Assembly (NCBI GenBank): GCA_934045075.1
Contig: OW203726.1
Span: 2,214,035-2,278,034, forward strand
Direction of reading: 5' to 3'
From: Yponomeuta sedellus
Taxonomy: Eukaryota; Arthropoda; Insecta; Lepidoptera; Yponomeutidae
DNA: 64,000 bases
In this document: in pieces, positions 1 to 11,994 of the stretch
Numbering within the stretch: position 1 is the stretch's first letter
How the letters are laid out: each line of letters starts with the position of its first letter
Notes under the pieces: generated by a model
Databases searched by the model: none
Seen by the model: the letters and a program-made list of their open reading frames with translations, nothing else
What the model was told of the DNA's origin: nothing
Translations under genes and position numbers: made by a program

Positions 1-480
1 TGGTACCATTGCAATTTGCAATTCAATCCATCACATCCTATCATTAGTGATCCTTCGATCTCCTTTCCGCAATAACAATATTGCGATTCTCTCTCGCTTT
101 GATATGCGGAGTCTCCATCTGTCAAAGTCTCGGTGTCAGAGTTATCTGACTCATCAATCAGAGCGGCGTTTGGGTCTATAGTGACCACTTCGTTTGGCGC
201 AAAGACAAATTCACCGACATCGCTCAAGTGATTATCCCTGACCCGTCGATTATTTTCAACAGAGTCAGTGGCAGATTCGTCATTGGGTAGGTATCCACAT
301 TTGTGAATGGCGAAGGACCACTTTTGCAAATTGCATTTCTCACAGTTGTCACTTTCTGTGCCATGGCGCCAGTACAAGTGCTGTACAAGGGATTTGTGTT
401 CATAGTAAAACAGCGAGCATCGGCCACAAGTGTAAATTACTGCGGTAGATGATTCCGAGCACCTCATTTTGGGACTTGCG
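1..480 (-). CDS. Exon of a C2H2 zinc-finger / PHD-like protein, running off the window
   Basis: On the minus strand the frame is open from the ATG at 467-465 to the window edge (155 codons), so the stop codon and any later exons lie outside. Upstream of the ATG is a pyrimidine tract ending in AG at 483-481, so the exon probably starts at 480. The first Met is a possible start, or an internal Met if an upstream exon joins in frame. Residues 14-35 form a C2H2-like finger (CGRC ... HLYWRH). Residues 42-57 hold a second Cys/His cluster (CEKC ... HKC). Residues 65-128 are acidic and look disordered. Residues 131-155 begin a PHD-like finger (CYCGK ... MIGCD ... C ... WY). PHD fingers usually bind histone tails, so a nuclear chromatin or transposon-derived role is possible. 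I do not recognise the family. Decayed copies of the first module lie at 5.47-7.09 kb. Confidence 0.65.
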
Positions 481-559
481 CTGAAATGAAAGTAAAGATT
501 GCTGCCTCAATTATGTGCACACACAATAAAAAATAATACAAAGAGGAATTTCGAATAAT

Positions 560-666
560 ATAGGGAGTATTACCCAAACTTGGCCCCCATGGTGGAGTAT
601 GGGGTAACCTTCCTGCGATACAGGAAGAGACCCGTGTCCCAGCAGTGGGGACATGCAATTTTTACA
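560..666 (+). repeat. 5S-headed SINE, 3' tail fragment
   Basis: This matches the tail of the full copies at 46432-46795 and 54541-54925: the 'cccc(a/g)tggtggagta' and 'cagcagtggggacat' segments are in the same order. The head and body are missing. Confidence 0.7.
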
Positions 667-2135
667 AGGGGTATAACGATAACGATAGAGTGGGAGTAGG
701 AGCACAAGGGAGTATTCAAGAACATTAAAAGACTCTAATGCCAACCAGTGGGAAATATAAAAATCGCTTCCACGTAATACAATCACTTGTTTTGGTTCCA
801 AACTAGGATACCCCAGTACCATGGTTAACAATTAATTGGACATCACAAACATGGAAATGAACCCAGACGCCCACAATGTCATGTTCAAATAAGGAGGCAT
901 TATTAGGTAAAATTAACCAATACGTTGTCGTATCTAGGGAAATGTCAAAACATTCCTTTGATAATAGTATAACAAATTATATGATAGTATATGCATGTTT
1001 GTACTGAACTTAACTGTACTCATCTAGTTTAGGAAGAGCGGGGCTTCCTGGCACAGGTATATATACATTTAATCGGTAGTCCTCACCATAGTGTAAAATT
1101 AACGTTAAGTTTATAACGAAATAAATATTTTTGTATAATAAAATTATGATTTTAGTTTTAGCAGCAGAATTGTAAATTAAATTGACTTTTGTCGCTCTAT
1201 AGTTGAAACAGGTTTTTATTACACAATTTAGTTATTAATATTTAGAGTATTTTGATCGGACACCATATTTTAACGGCCCCTACGTAAGTTATCAAAACTG
1301 AAAAGTTGAACTAAATTTTACAAGAGAGCATTTTGAAATTTATAGTTTCAAGAAAGTCAGTATTTGTTAGCTCTACGCATGACATGACAAAACATACTGA
1401 AACTTAATACGTTGAGGTACTACAAAACAGAATCCTTAACAAAAAGTTTACAAACAGTGGTCACGGTGTGTTTCTGCTGCTGCAAAAGGCCGCTGTTAGG
1501 AAATATGTTTAATGTCAATTAAGGAATTATTGAAGACATTTAACTTTTCCGTCTTAATAAGTAGCTTTGATTAAATCTTAGTATTTATCGAGATATTTCA
1601 AAAACTTCACTGAAATTTACACAGAAATTATATATCGTAAGCTCGATAAAAGTTTGGGGATTGTTTAAAATTTTAAGAAAGGTTTCTGTGAGATTTGGTT
1701 GTTACGAAATTACGATACAACTTAGTAAAAATTGAGCAAAATACATTGTTAATAGTAACTATTGCTTCTGGTAGTTTTCATTATTACTTTAAAATATACC
1801 TTAATTGTGTATGTCAAGCGAAACTACCAAATCTACAAAAATTTCGTGTTACCCTTAATACTGAAAAATGTTGTTAAAATAAACATAAACTATTTGCCAT
1901 TTATAAGATTGATTAAAACGAAAATGTCGTAGAAGCCGTTGTTGATTCACTAAGTCTTAAATAAAAAAAAAACAGTAAATTATGTTTTTTATTATTTTGT
2001 TTGTTGATATGATACCACATAGTGATCTAAAATTTGAATATAAAAAAATAATTGCAACGTCGTTTTTCGTTTATTTTGAATTTAACGGCTTAAGACACCG
2101 ATTTAGCAGTTTGTGATAGACTGATGGAAGACGTA
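667..2135. other. AT-rich stretch with no recognisable feature
   Basis: No long open frame, tRNA cloverleaf or clear repeat boundary was seen. A 60-codon plus-strand frame at 1695-1877 has no recognisable motif and AT-driven composition, and I do not call it a gene. Confidence 0.5.
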
Positions 2136-2432
2136 TTATGGCGCTCATAGTAATCGTGAAAATTTGATGGAAAAGAGAAATTCCACACTAAGAACGTAGA
2201 ATTATTATTGAGATCTAGAGTAGATTACCAATTTTTATTTTTCGGAAAAAATAAAATCCTGATCTGATAATAGACAGCTTGCAAATATGGAACGGAACAA
2301 GCATTACGGTACCCATAGTAATCGTGAAAATTTGATGGAAAAGAGAAATGCCACACTAAAAACGTAGAATTATTATTGAGATCTAGAAAAATAAAATACT
2401 GATTTGATAATAGACAGCTTGCAAATAACGGC
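2136..2432. repeat. Imperfect direct duplication, two copies of about 120-150 bp
   Basis: The block 'catagtaatcgtgaaaattt ... attattattgagatctag ... gataatagacagcttgcaaat' occurs twice (about 2147-2288 and 2318-2427). The second copy lacks a short internal segment. No coding content was recognised. Confidence 0.75.
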
Positions 2433-2711
2433 AGAATCACAACTTTAAGTATCTCTGTAACGGTTTTAAAATGATCTTTTTAAGCTGGTGTATACCTACT
2501 AAATCAATTATATTTGTGAAAAACTAAATCAAATACACATACAAGAATTTTATAAATGGAGAATGGTGGAGTAAACAAAAAGAACTTACCGTCAATAAGT
2601 ATTTTGCACTTTAAGGTTACGACTGCTTCCACAATCACTGAAACGTTTATAGATGTTAACGTTTACTTTCAAACGTTCACAACAAGCACTTTCTAGATGT
2701 AGTTACAACAA

Positions 2712-4565
2712 CTTCCGAAATAGAAATGAAGTAAAAGTCTCCAAAACTCCACTATTTATAGGAAATTACGTAGGCTATTATTCGACAAAAGGATTGAGCA
2801 CTAAACGACCCTTCCGCTAATTCGTTAAATGTTATCGGCAAATCATAATGAGTTTAGGGTCCATTCAAGTGACGCTTTCTTTGAATTATTTTGCCGTCGT
2901 TTGTTCTATTACCGATGTTTTTACATTTTCTGCCAGCAAAGATGTTTGACCTTCAAAGTTTTGAACACTACAAAATCAAGCAAGAATTCATCCTTCATGA
3001 GAGATTTCGGTTATATACTCGTATTATTACGATGCGATGCAATTTATGTATAATGTAGATTATCCTATGTAATCGATGCCGAGTTGGATGCTCAGTAGAA
3101 ATAAAAATATTTTATGTTACTTCACATCACTTAAAAACTATCAGAAATCGGCGAGCGTCCATGCAACGACTAATGAACGTCGATGCAGTGAACGTGATCT
3201 GTCAGGGTAGTGGCAGTTGGCAGTCCCTGGTCTCTAACATCCCATAAATATTACGTCTAAAACTCGTATATAGATAAGTTGTTTCGATGAACTTTACCTT
3301 GAAAGTGCAATGTAAAGCTCACCTTAGTTATTGATTCTCGAAGAAATGATGATAGTAACATAATTAATTCTTATGTTATGAATGTTAATCACTAATTATA
3401 TAAAAAATGGCAGTAATTCATACATTTCCAAGAATTTTTTATGCATCACTTTTACGTAGGGTCTGAAGTTACGTAGAAACTAGTTTTCTTAAATATCTTC
3501 ATAATATCAACATTAATAAGCTGTTGTAGTATAACTCAGAGTTGTGTTTTTAGAATAAGTTAATGTAATATGCACGAACGCCAGTACCTTGATTTAAGTT
3601 AACGTCTATAACATAAAATTTAATTATTTTATTGTCATCGTTTCTTCGATGAACAGTACCTAATATAGCCTGAAGAAGAAGAACTAAGGTTCAGAAGAAG
3701 AGCTTTAACTTGCAGAACTTATCTATTTACGAGTAGTAATAATTGATCCACAGAAAAAAAACAGTTCCGCAACAACTCAGACAGGAATCTAGAGACCAGG
3801 AACTACTAACTGCCACTATCCTGACCTCAGATCATTTCTATGATCTGAGATATTGACAGATCACTTTCGCTCCATCAACGTCCATTAGTCGTTGCCTGGA
3901 CGCTCGCCGATTTCTGATACTTTTTAAGTGATGAAGTATCATAAAATATTTATTAATTTCTACTAAGCATTCAACTCTGAATCGATTACATAGAATAAGC
4001 TACATATTTTTTTGGAACTAAAACTTTCGTAAGCACAACACATTGTAGACGACGACGACGCGAGCTCCGTCTCTGCTCACCATGATTAAGCTCTGCGAAT
4101 CGGAGCGAAAGCTGGTCGGATTTTTCCGATATAACAACACTCGTAAGTAAATCCGGACTAAAAGTCTACAATAAGCTACATTGTTAATAAATTCCATCGT
4201 AATAATACTATATAACGGGAATCATTTAAAATTCTCATGAGGCAGGAATTCATGCTTGATTTTGAATTGTTCAAAACTTCGCAGGTCAAACATCTGTGCC
4301 GGCAGATAATTTAAAAACATCAGTAATAGAATAAAGGGCCCAGTACCTAAAGCTGCGCCACAGTCCTATAACACCGGCCAAATAATTCAAAGAAAGCATC
4401 ATTTGAATGGACCCTCAACTCATTAGGGTTTGCCGATAACATGTAACGAATTAGCGGAAGGAATGTTTAGTGCTTAAATCTTTTTGTCGAACAATAGCCA
4501 ACGTATGTTTCGATAAATAGTGGAGTTTTGGAAACTTTTACTACATTTCTATTTCCAAACAGTCG
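2712..4565. repeat. Large imperfect inverted repeat (foldback), arms about 2712-3260 and 3775-4565
   Basis: Segments of the left arm recur as the reverse complement in the right arm in mirror order. Examples are the ends 'actccactatttat', the 'ttgccgataacatgt' block, the 'ggtcaaacatct' block and the inner 'gcgagcgtccatgcaacgac' block. The inner ends carry a dispersed repeat ('ctgtcaggatagtggcagtt') also found near 37.6, 41.0, 48.9 and 62.8 kb. The right arm has an extra insertion at about 4010-4200. No transposase was found, so it may be a non-autonomous foldback element. Confidence 0.7.
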
Positions 4566-4786
4566 GGACATACAAAGGGTTGATATCTACTACCTGAGTG
4601 TGCAAAAAAGCTTCGTTAATGAGGTCTAAATCAAATTTCCAAAGGTGTTTATGGACAAGATAAAGGGTAATAGATATCATGACCAAACCTATTGCTATGC
4701 TTGCTTTGCCCAGGAAGGCAGAAGCAATTTAATAACATCATTTAATTTAACCCACGAACGTCAGTGAATTTTTTTTTATCGTCTGC

Positions 4787-5461
4787 TCCTTTAGGGAAAC
4801 TCATAAATACTATTTTATGCTTTCAATGCAGTCTCTCTGTCATTGTAGTTTACCAAAATATTCTATGCAATTAATGCAATAAGTCCACAGTAGGCAACTA
4901 TTTAGTAACCACGTCCTCCACATTAGTAACAAGAGCTAGTTTGTTTATTACATAGGCAAATAAGCTAATTCCCAGTTCAATGATCAGCGCTTAATTAAGG
5001 TTAATAGTCTACAATAATTCCTCAAAACTTTTGGCCAAAAGGTCTTCGATGTCTTTTTTTTCGTATAATGTAGAATGTTTATTCAGGTCTGTTTTTGTTG
5101 GTATTCAATACATGCGATTAGTTCAAACAGTTGATATGAAAATTTTGTTTATTTAACCGCTCTTCAGTAGAATTTAGACGTTAGTTTACGGAAACAAACA
5201 CATTGAAGAGGTAATTGCCAAAAGTTTTGATGCATTACTGTAGACCATTAGCTTAATTAGTAAGCGCTTATCATGGAACTGGGTAGTAGATAATTTTCAT
5301 AATTATGTAATAAACAAACTAGCTCTTGTCACTAATGTGGACGCCGCAGTTACTGCCTACCGTGGACTAATTGCATTAATTGCGCTTGTGAAGACAACGA
5401 TGACAAAGAGACTGCATTCAAAGCACAAAGAAGCGTTTATGAATTTCCCTAAAGGAGCAGT
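4787..5461. repeat. Second large foldback, arms about 4787-5040 and 5217-5461
   Basis: The outer ends 'ctgctcctttagggaaa' (left) and 'tttccctaaaggagcag' (right) are reverse complements. The arms then pair through the 'gactgcatt', 'attaatgcaat', 'acaagagctagtttgttta' and 'taagcgctta'-type blocks. About 175 bp of unpaired AT-rich DNA lies between them. No open frame is present. Confidence 0.75.
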
Positions 5462-5469
5462 TCATAAAA

Positions 5470-7090
5470 ACTGACACTTTTAAGGAATTGCTCTTGAATA
5501 AAAACTAAACTTCGTTTGGATGGCGAAAGGCCATTTCTTCAAAAGGTATGTCTTACAGACAGCGCTCTCGGTACCGTATCTCCAGTAGTGGTACTTCAGC
5601 AGTTGTGTTGCCAACATAAACGGAGAACCTCTCACACTGACACAAACGCAATCTTTCCTACCGCTTTCGCTTGAGTTAGGGTTTTCGTGTGGCAACGAAG
5701 AGAGTTTTCATCGTCAATACTACTATGATTGTCGGTTAATATGGTTTTGGCGCAATTACCTAAGTTCCCACTGCTTTCACCGATACAATATGCCGTGTTG
5801 AGCAGATAATGACATACATCGATAGCGAAAAGCTACGAAAAAAAATGCTACTATCATTTTTTTTTATTTCATGTTTTATAGACCGCATTCTCGGTATCAT
5901 GACGCTAGATCAAGTTTCTCAGCAATGTTTGATATTGGTGATACTATTATATCACCAGCATGTGCATCTTTTACAAGTATAGAAGATGGCCATGTTTGGG
6001 TTAATTTCCAATTAGAGCATTTCTGACACTGTACAAACGCAATTTTACATGCCACTGTTGCTTACGTTGGGGTCTTTGTATGGCACCGAGCGTTTAGCGT
6101 TTAGCGACGTCAACACAACAAGTTCCTGTCACTGAAACATGAAAAATCATCGTCAGATAATTTATTTGCCCTCAGTGTAGTCCAATATAACTTCGATATT
6201 ACTATTTTTGACCTCTCTATATGCTGCGTGCAATTGCATTACTTGGTCTACCTGCCGCTGAAAAACGCAAAATCACCGTCAGCTAAATTTTTAGTGTTGT
6301 TCAACGTAAATTTGTTCGTGTCTAAGTACGACACCAAAGAGCGTTTCCCGACCTCATCACTATTGTGATTGTCACTTACAACTCTTGTAGCACCATCCAC
6401 TAATTTTAAAAAACCTATTTAGAGGCTAAAAACTCCACCCATGCCGGGATTCGAACCGGCGACCTCTGGCTATCCGTATCCGTACGTGTAACCATCCACT
6501 AAGTTTTCACTGCCTTCATTGACACAATATGCCGTGATGAGCAGATAGTGACATATTTGGATGGCGAAATGCCATTTCTTCAATTGGCGTGCCTTAGAGA
6601 CAGCGCTCTCGGAACCGTATCTCCAATAGTGATACTTTAGCAATGTTTAATGCGGGTGATACAATAAAGTACATCTTATACAAGTCTACACAATGTGCCT
6701 GAGGGTTGCCAACATATTTGGGGCAGCTCTCACTGACACAAACGCAATCTTTCCTACCGCTTTTGCTTGCGTGTGGCAATGAAGAGACTTTTTTGACGTT
6801 GACTTTTAACATGACTGTCGTTTAATATTGTTTTGGCGTCATCAAGTTTCATGGCAGATGGTGACATATATATAATATATGGATAGCGAAAAGCTATTTC
6901 TTTAATAGCACATCTTACAGATAGAACTCTCGGTGCCATGGCTCCAGTATAGGTTCTTCAGCAGTGTTTGATGATGGTGATACAAGTGCCTCTTCTGCAA
7001 GGATAGAAGGTGGGCATGTTTAGGTTTCCTACAAATTCGGAGCACCTCTGCCACTATACCAATGCAATCTTACGGTTTTTATCGCAGTAG
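5470..7090 (-). pseudogene. Array of decayed zinc-finger modules related to the exon at 1-480
   Basis: The minus strand carries three or four degenerate copies of one module. At 5480-5695 a frame reads '...HYWRYGTESAVCKTY' and 'KKWPFAIQ', close to '...HLYWRHGTESDNCEKC' and 'QKWSFAIH' in the exon at 1-480. A second copy is at 6540-6790. Weaker ones lie at about 5880-6110 and 6880-7090. All are broken by stops and frameshifts, and most zinc-ligand Cys or His residues are lost. A tRNA-Ile-like repeat fragment at 6407-6480 interrupts the array. This could be a dead relative of the neighbouring gene or a decayed transposon carrying the same domain. Confidence 0.6.
6407..6480 (-). repeat. tRNA-Ile-like repeat, truncated
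   Basis: It contains the family border 'aaacctatttagaggct' and the antisense 3' half of the tRNA-like head ('gccgggattcgaacc', 'ctctggctatccgta'). It ends inside the anticodon arm. Confidence 0.75.
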
Positions 7091-7757
7091 AGCGTCCCTC
7101 CCTCTCTAGACTTATCGGTTTTTATTAAAAACGTTACTAGAACATTATATACTCGTAGAAGGTAAAAGGACAACTACGAGTATTCAAGGAGTTCTTGCGA
7201 GTATTACAGCTAAGAAGCTTATGTAATGAAAAAAAAAACTTTGTACCAGTACCATTGAAAATTACTTTGATAAAGCTGTTAGTTATTTGAATTACTATTA
7301 TTATTTAATTATTCACTGTACCTGTTAAGATTGTACAATTGGCGGGCTTAGTACGATAGTATTTTGTTCGTGGTTAGTTCGTGGATAGTTTTTTGTTTGA
7401 GGTAAGGGTGAAACAAACAGCGAGATGGTATTTTAATGATGTATGAATATACATTTATTGTGCAAGGTTTACAATGATTACATTTCTTTTAGATATGTAG
7501 ACAGAACTTGGTTAATATTAATAACAAAAAAGTGGTTCTAATGTAATGTAATTATCTTTTAAAATCAAACAATATATTATTATGTATAACAATTATAAAC
7601 ATACACGTACAAAGATAAATACTACATAGAAATAAATAGACCTAATTATATATTTACATACTTACAGTAGTCGCTAGACGCGCTCTTGGTCAGTTTTTTG
7701 GCTTCATATTGTTTTATATTCTGTTAAATTGGTTCCATGTGTATATTGATGATGATT
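7091..7757. other. Intergenic, no feature recognised
   Basis: AT-rich, without an open frame of interest or a clear repeat end. Confidence 0.45.
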
Positions 7758-7942
7758 ATATCAACCCTTGTATGTCCTCACCACTGGGGCACGGGTCTCG
7801 GATTAAGTCATGTCAGAGGGCTTATGGGCAGCTTGATATCTATAAGACCCGCCACTTTCTTACACTCCTCACCAACCCGGACTTATCCCCCGTGGTGGAG
7901 TATGCCCTAACCTTCCCGCGATGCAGGAAGAGACCCGTGTAT
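7758..7942 (+). repeat. 5S-headed SINE, rearranged tail copy
   Basis: A short inverted piece ('tatcaacccttgtatgtcc') is followed by the sense body and tail ('atgtcagagggcttatgggc', 'cccccgtggtggagtatg', 'aggaagagacccgtg'). The 5S-like head is missing. Confidence 0.7.
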
Positions 7943-8113
7943 AATATATGGCTTCTGTTTAATACGAGTATGTACTTACTTATTTGAACCACGTGTTAGC
8001 TGAAATGAAGTGTTTGTTATACTATATATTTAAACGTAATTTAATGACAGTGTCTACTCTTAAAGTGTGACAGTACTTATTCCTAGGTATTTGACGTGAC
8101 ATTTTAGTTTTTA

Positions 8114-8326
8114 CAGTCTGTTAGCTTTTAGAATATACCTCGGCTACTATCGGATGGAATCGGATATATTCGTGTAATAGAAATATCAGAACTAATTTAC
8201 ATAACTTTTCAAAATAGTGAAGAAAAGTTTTATACAGAGCAGGCAGTAGTATTACACTCGTGTGCTTTCGGCGAAAACCGAAGCTTACTCTAGAGCCCGA
8301 GGTACATTTTAAAAGCTAACAGACTA
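8114..8326. repeat. Short foldback
   Basis: 'gtctgttagcttttaga' near 8114-8130 returns as 'taaaagctaacagac' near 8309-8324. No other structure is visible. Confidence 0.45.
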
Positions 8327-8339
8327 TACATAATTGTGT

Positions 8340-8450
8340 ATTAAACGGGTCCAATCGCGATTTTTTATTAGGTAAAATATAATTAGGTAAACAGCGGGAA
8401 TTAAGGTTAACGGTTTACCTAATAAATAATCGCAATTGAACCCGTTTAAT
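8340..8450. mobile_element. Small MITE with 'ATTAAACGGGT' inverted termini
   Basis: The element is about 110 bp. It begins 'attaaacgggtccaatcgcg' and ends with the near-reverse complement 'cgcaattgaacccgtttaat'. It has an inner 'attaggtaaa / tttacctaat' pair. Relatives lie at 24985-25396, 48184-48269 and 53383-53746. Confidence 0.75.
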
Positions 8451-8456
8451 ATGTTT

Positions 8457-9084
8457 GAACTATGTATGAGCATCGCGTATTAATAAGAAATATTATTTTG
8501 TGCTTCAATTGCTTTCTGTGATTCATTAACTGATATGTTTACAGTCTTCTTCTACTCTATATGGAAATAGCTGTTGATTATTTTGGGATTTTCTGCTGTT
8601 CTATTTCACAATACCTGTGCTTCTAAGAAAAGTTAAAAATAAGTCTTTTTTTGGTTATCGCTTAATTGACGCCTACTCTTAGTGTTAAGGTATATGTATT
8701 TATAAATATATTTTTTTATATTCTTGTCCAAGATGTTTTATTTCGTTAAAATTTAATGACTCCGGCGCAGTATATAATATATGATATTGTTAGTAAGGAG
8801 AGTATCATAATATTCACCTACTTAATATCACTCAATAATGTCAAAGCTGTTAGTTCACTAATAGCTTATGTGGAGAAGAAGCTACAAAGAAAGTCCATAT
8901 CTATTCTTTTCAAAACAGGTTTAACTTAACTAACAGAGTTTTCAACTCAAAATTACATTACACTAGACATAGTCGTCCCCGTTAACATTATTTTATACTA
9001 TATATAGTATATGATGAACAATAATACAAATATAATGTCCAGCTATTACATCATAATCTCAGGAGATTATATTCGCAAATCATC
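8457..9084. other. Intergenic, no feature recognised
   Basis: AT-rich, with no open frame or repeat boundary that I can defend. Confidence 0.4.
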
Positions 9085-9232
9085 TTGTTCTTAAAACATC
9101 GCAATTATTCTATAGGAGCTATATTCCCCATGGAAATGAAATCATTAGTTTTTTTTAACTTATCATTTCATTTTCATGGGGAATATAATAGCTTCTATAG
9201 GATAATGACGATGTTTTGAAAATAAGATCACA
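9085..9232. mobile_element. Hairpin MITE
   Basis: The arms 'aaaacatcgcaattattcta ... ccccatggaaatgaaat' and 'atttcattttcatgggg ... gataatgacgatgtttt' pair over about 60 bp, with a loop of about 20 nt. Non-coding. Confidence 0.75.
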
Positions 9233-9275
9233 GTGCCATATTCACAAATACGATCACATCAACATCATCATAATA

Positions 9276-9690
9276 TCACGAAAGGGCTGGTCCATCGAGA
9301 GAGCTATGCTCGGAGTTTCTCTGAAGGATTGGATTCGTAACGAATGCATCCGACAGAGAACCCAAGTTCTCGACATAGCTCAGAGAATTAGCGAGCTGAA
9401 GTGGCAGTGGGCAGGCCATATCTCGCGAACAACCAACAACCGTTGGAGTAAACGTGTTTATGAGTGGAGATCGCGACTCGGCAAACCTAGTGTATGTAGG
9501 ACGACCTCCGACCAGGTGGGCTGACGATCTGCGAAAGACTGCCAGCAGATGCTGGATGCGGCAAGCTGGACGTAGCCCTCCCCTAATGAGCGCCATAGCG
9601 CCCTGTCATCAGCTTGCCGCATCCAGCATCTGCATGCAGTTTTTCGCAGATAGTCATCCCACCTAGTCGGAAGGAGTCCTACACTACAGT
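9276..9690 (+). pseudogene. RTE-type LINE, 3' end of the ORF, folded back on itself
   Basis: The plus frame 9216-9524 encodes a motif typical of the C-terminus of RTE-clade LINE polyproteins ('RISELKWQWAGHISRTTNNR', then 'WSKRV.EWR'). After a frameshift near 9480 the next frame continues 'VGRPPTRWADDLRKTASRCW'. From about 9560 the sequence turns back: 'gctggatgcggcaagctgg' is answered by 'cagcttgccgcatccagc'. The result is a head-to-head pair of the same tail. Dead copy. Confidence 0.75.
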
Positions 9691-9699
9691 GTATCCGTT

Positions 9700-10837
9700 C
9701 TTAAATGGCATAACGAGTAAACAAACCTCACTCGACCACAAAACACGAATTCCGGAAGCATCACTCGATGTAGGTTACCACATTTAGTTGTAGACACTAG
9801 TTAAGACACAGGGGCATCATATTTTACCAAAAACTGGCTGAATTTGTGATTAAAACTATGATTTTTTGCCGAAATTCTAAATACACTGATTTTCTGATCA
9901 CAGGTTAGCAAAACTACACAGATTAGTTTGTAATTTTTTTTTAGTGTTGGGATGCGGTTGTATGGGTGAATGAAAGAACGAATGAACGAAATTGTGCTGT
10001 TATATTATTTAAGAAGTGCACATAGCACCGGAATAATAAAAATAACAAAATAGAGTAGGTATTGCGGTGGGTATTCAATAAAGAATTGAAGTTTGATTGA
10101 TTTTTTTACTAAAACCTTGCATGTTAAGCGGGTGTTCCATTAGCGAGCCACCAGTTTTCTTTACCGCAGTTTTTTATTTTCTGCGAGCCAATGGTATAGA
10201 CCGCAACTACATCACCCCAAAATCCGGCGATTTTGTTTTCAAATTTTACTCTGTGGGTTATACCGTTGATTCTTCGAGCATGCTTGAAATTCTGTCAGTT
10301 TTAATGCGGTATACAAAACTGCCAGTGGATCAGCCGAGCCAGCGAGCAAACAGTTTTTTTCACGTTGCTGTAGCCACGGTTGCCAGATGAGATTTTCTAA
10401 ATATCTCCAAATCAGTATAAAAAAATTTAAAAATGATATATTTTGCAGCACAAACCCCCATTTTAAATATTTTAAATGGTCCAATATGTTTAATGTTCTA
10501 CACGTTTTTCGATTCTACTTTTCCCCATAATGATCTTAACTCTTTATTGAGGAGATAGCATTACCGCCAACATTTATTAGCGGAATTTTCTTAATTTTTT
10601 TGACCCCGTTTGTAGGTATGTATGGGTCGAGTTCAGTGTAGCAGATGGATTGCGATACTAATATTACATAATTATTTAGATTATTTTATGACAAACTTCA
10701 TTCATTCCATTCATTCCATTCATTCAATAATGAAATCCGTCATTCATTCAGTAATAACCAACACTATGAAATGTCACATTTTATTGGTCAGCCATGTTTG
10801 TTTACTCGTTTTGCCATTTAAGAACGGATACACTGTA
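9700..10837. other. Intergenic, no confident feature
   Basis: A 97-codon plus frame at 10097-10390 has no recognisable domain and no paralogue in the window, and I do not call it a gene. A short (ATTCATTCC)-like run lies near 10700-10740. Confidence 0.4.
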
Positions 10838-10920
10838 CGATTGCAGAGTCGCGGTCTCCACTCAAGAACACGTTTACTCCAACGCTTGTCGGTTCTTCGC
10901 GAGATATGGCCAGCCCACTG
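10838..10920 (-). repeat. RTE-type LINE tail fragment
   Basis: 'gagtcgcggtctccactcaa' and 'acacgtttactccaacg' match the antisense of the RTE tail also present at 9276-9690 and 11280-11490. It is followed by a duplicated 'actgccacaaaatatgttat' at about 10917-11000. Confidence 0.65.
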
Positions 10921-11279
10921 CCACAAAATATGTTATTAAAAAAATAAAGTATAATACTGTATTTATTACCGTACAGTACTGCCACAAAATATGTTATTAA
11001 AAATACAGTACAGCAATAGCGTAGAGCTTTTTTTCCATACAACCGGCGATGGAGAGCTGTTGCCAAAGGAAAAAGTTAAACGGGTACTTATGTTGTGTGT
11101 GTACAGCTAGTCTGAAAAATATCCTAGCCAACAATTGTTCACTAAAAGGCAAAGTAAATGTAAAAAGCATTATTATTCAAAAGTTTATTGCTGTTCTCTT
11201 CCAGTCACTGCCTACTTTTTTGCAAATGTCATCTCTACGCCAAAGTAGGCAGTATCTTTTGTTGTCGTCAAAGTTTGGC

Positions 11280-11490
11280 AATTCTTCTTCAGGCTATACT
11301 AGTTCACTGCTGGACATAGCCCTCCCCTAATGAGCGCCATAGCGCCCTGTCTTCAGCTTGCCGCATCCAGCATCTTCCTTCAGTTTTTCGTACATCGTCA
11401 TCCCACCTAGTTGGAGGGCGTCCTACCCTACGTTTGCCGAGTCGCGGTCTCCACTCAAGAACGCGTTTACTCCAACAATTAATTTGTTTT
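11280..11490 (-). pseudogene. RTE-type LINE, C-terminal coding remnant
   Basis: The minus frame reads 'WSKRVLEWRPRLGKRRVGRP', 'PTRWDDDVRKTEGRCWMRQA' and 'EDRALWRSLGEGYVQQ', the conserved end of RTE-clade LINE polyproteins. It stops just after, near 11304. The upstream part of the same frame is the unrelated 51-bp tandem repeat. 5'-truncated and inactive. Confidence 0.8.
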
Positions 11491-11559
11491 GTTTGACAAT
11501 TAATGTAGTGGAAAGTCGCAACTTGGATGTTAAAGCGGGCGACTCGTGTCATAGTGCTA

Positions 11560-11790
11560 CCTACGCAAGTAACAGAACGTTTGACGCTACGTTTACGAGT
11601 CGGTGATCGGGATACGCAAGTCATAGGACGTCTTACACTACGTATATGAGTCGATGATTGGGTTACGCAAGTCACTGGACGCCCTACACTACGTTTACAA
11701 GTCGATGCTTGGGTTACGTAAGTCACAGGACGCCCTACACTACGTTTACAAGTCGATGCTTGGGTTACGTAAGTCACAGGACGTATGTTA
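11560..11790. repeat. 51-bp tandem repeat, about 4.5 copies
   Basis: The unit contains 'ctacactacgtttacaagtc' and 'gggttacgtaagtcacagga'. The last two copies are almost identical and the first two diverged. 51 bp is 17 codons, so the minus strand stays open and reads as a 17-residue repeat. I regard that as a by-product of unit length. Confidence 0.85.
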
Positions 11791-11834
11791 ACGAGTCTAA
11801 GATCTGGATAGTTAGATAGTTGGTCGAATTATCT

Positions 11835-11994
11835 TCTATAATATAAAAATTAAACACTAAATGTGTTTGTAAGCGTAAATCTCTAGAGCTGAATTTTCCT
11901 TGAAGTACAAAGTACGATGGTTCTTACGGAGAGAAAAATATAAAAAAAATAAAGAATCGATGGTAGGCGGTACGAAGTTCGCTGGGTCAGCTAG
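11835..11994 (+). mobile_element. Short non-autonomous Helitron
   Basis: It begins TC ('tctataatataaaaatt') and ends 'gctgggtcagctag' followed by T, the CTRR-T end of Helitrons. A related tail is at 23150-23310 with the same 'ttcttacggagagaaaaat' block. Confidence 0.65.

Noticed and set aside
10097..10390. A 97-codon plus-strand gene
   Set aside because: There is no domain, paralogue or splice context, and the flanks are repeat-rich.
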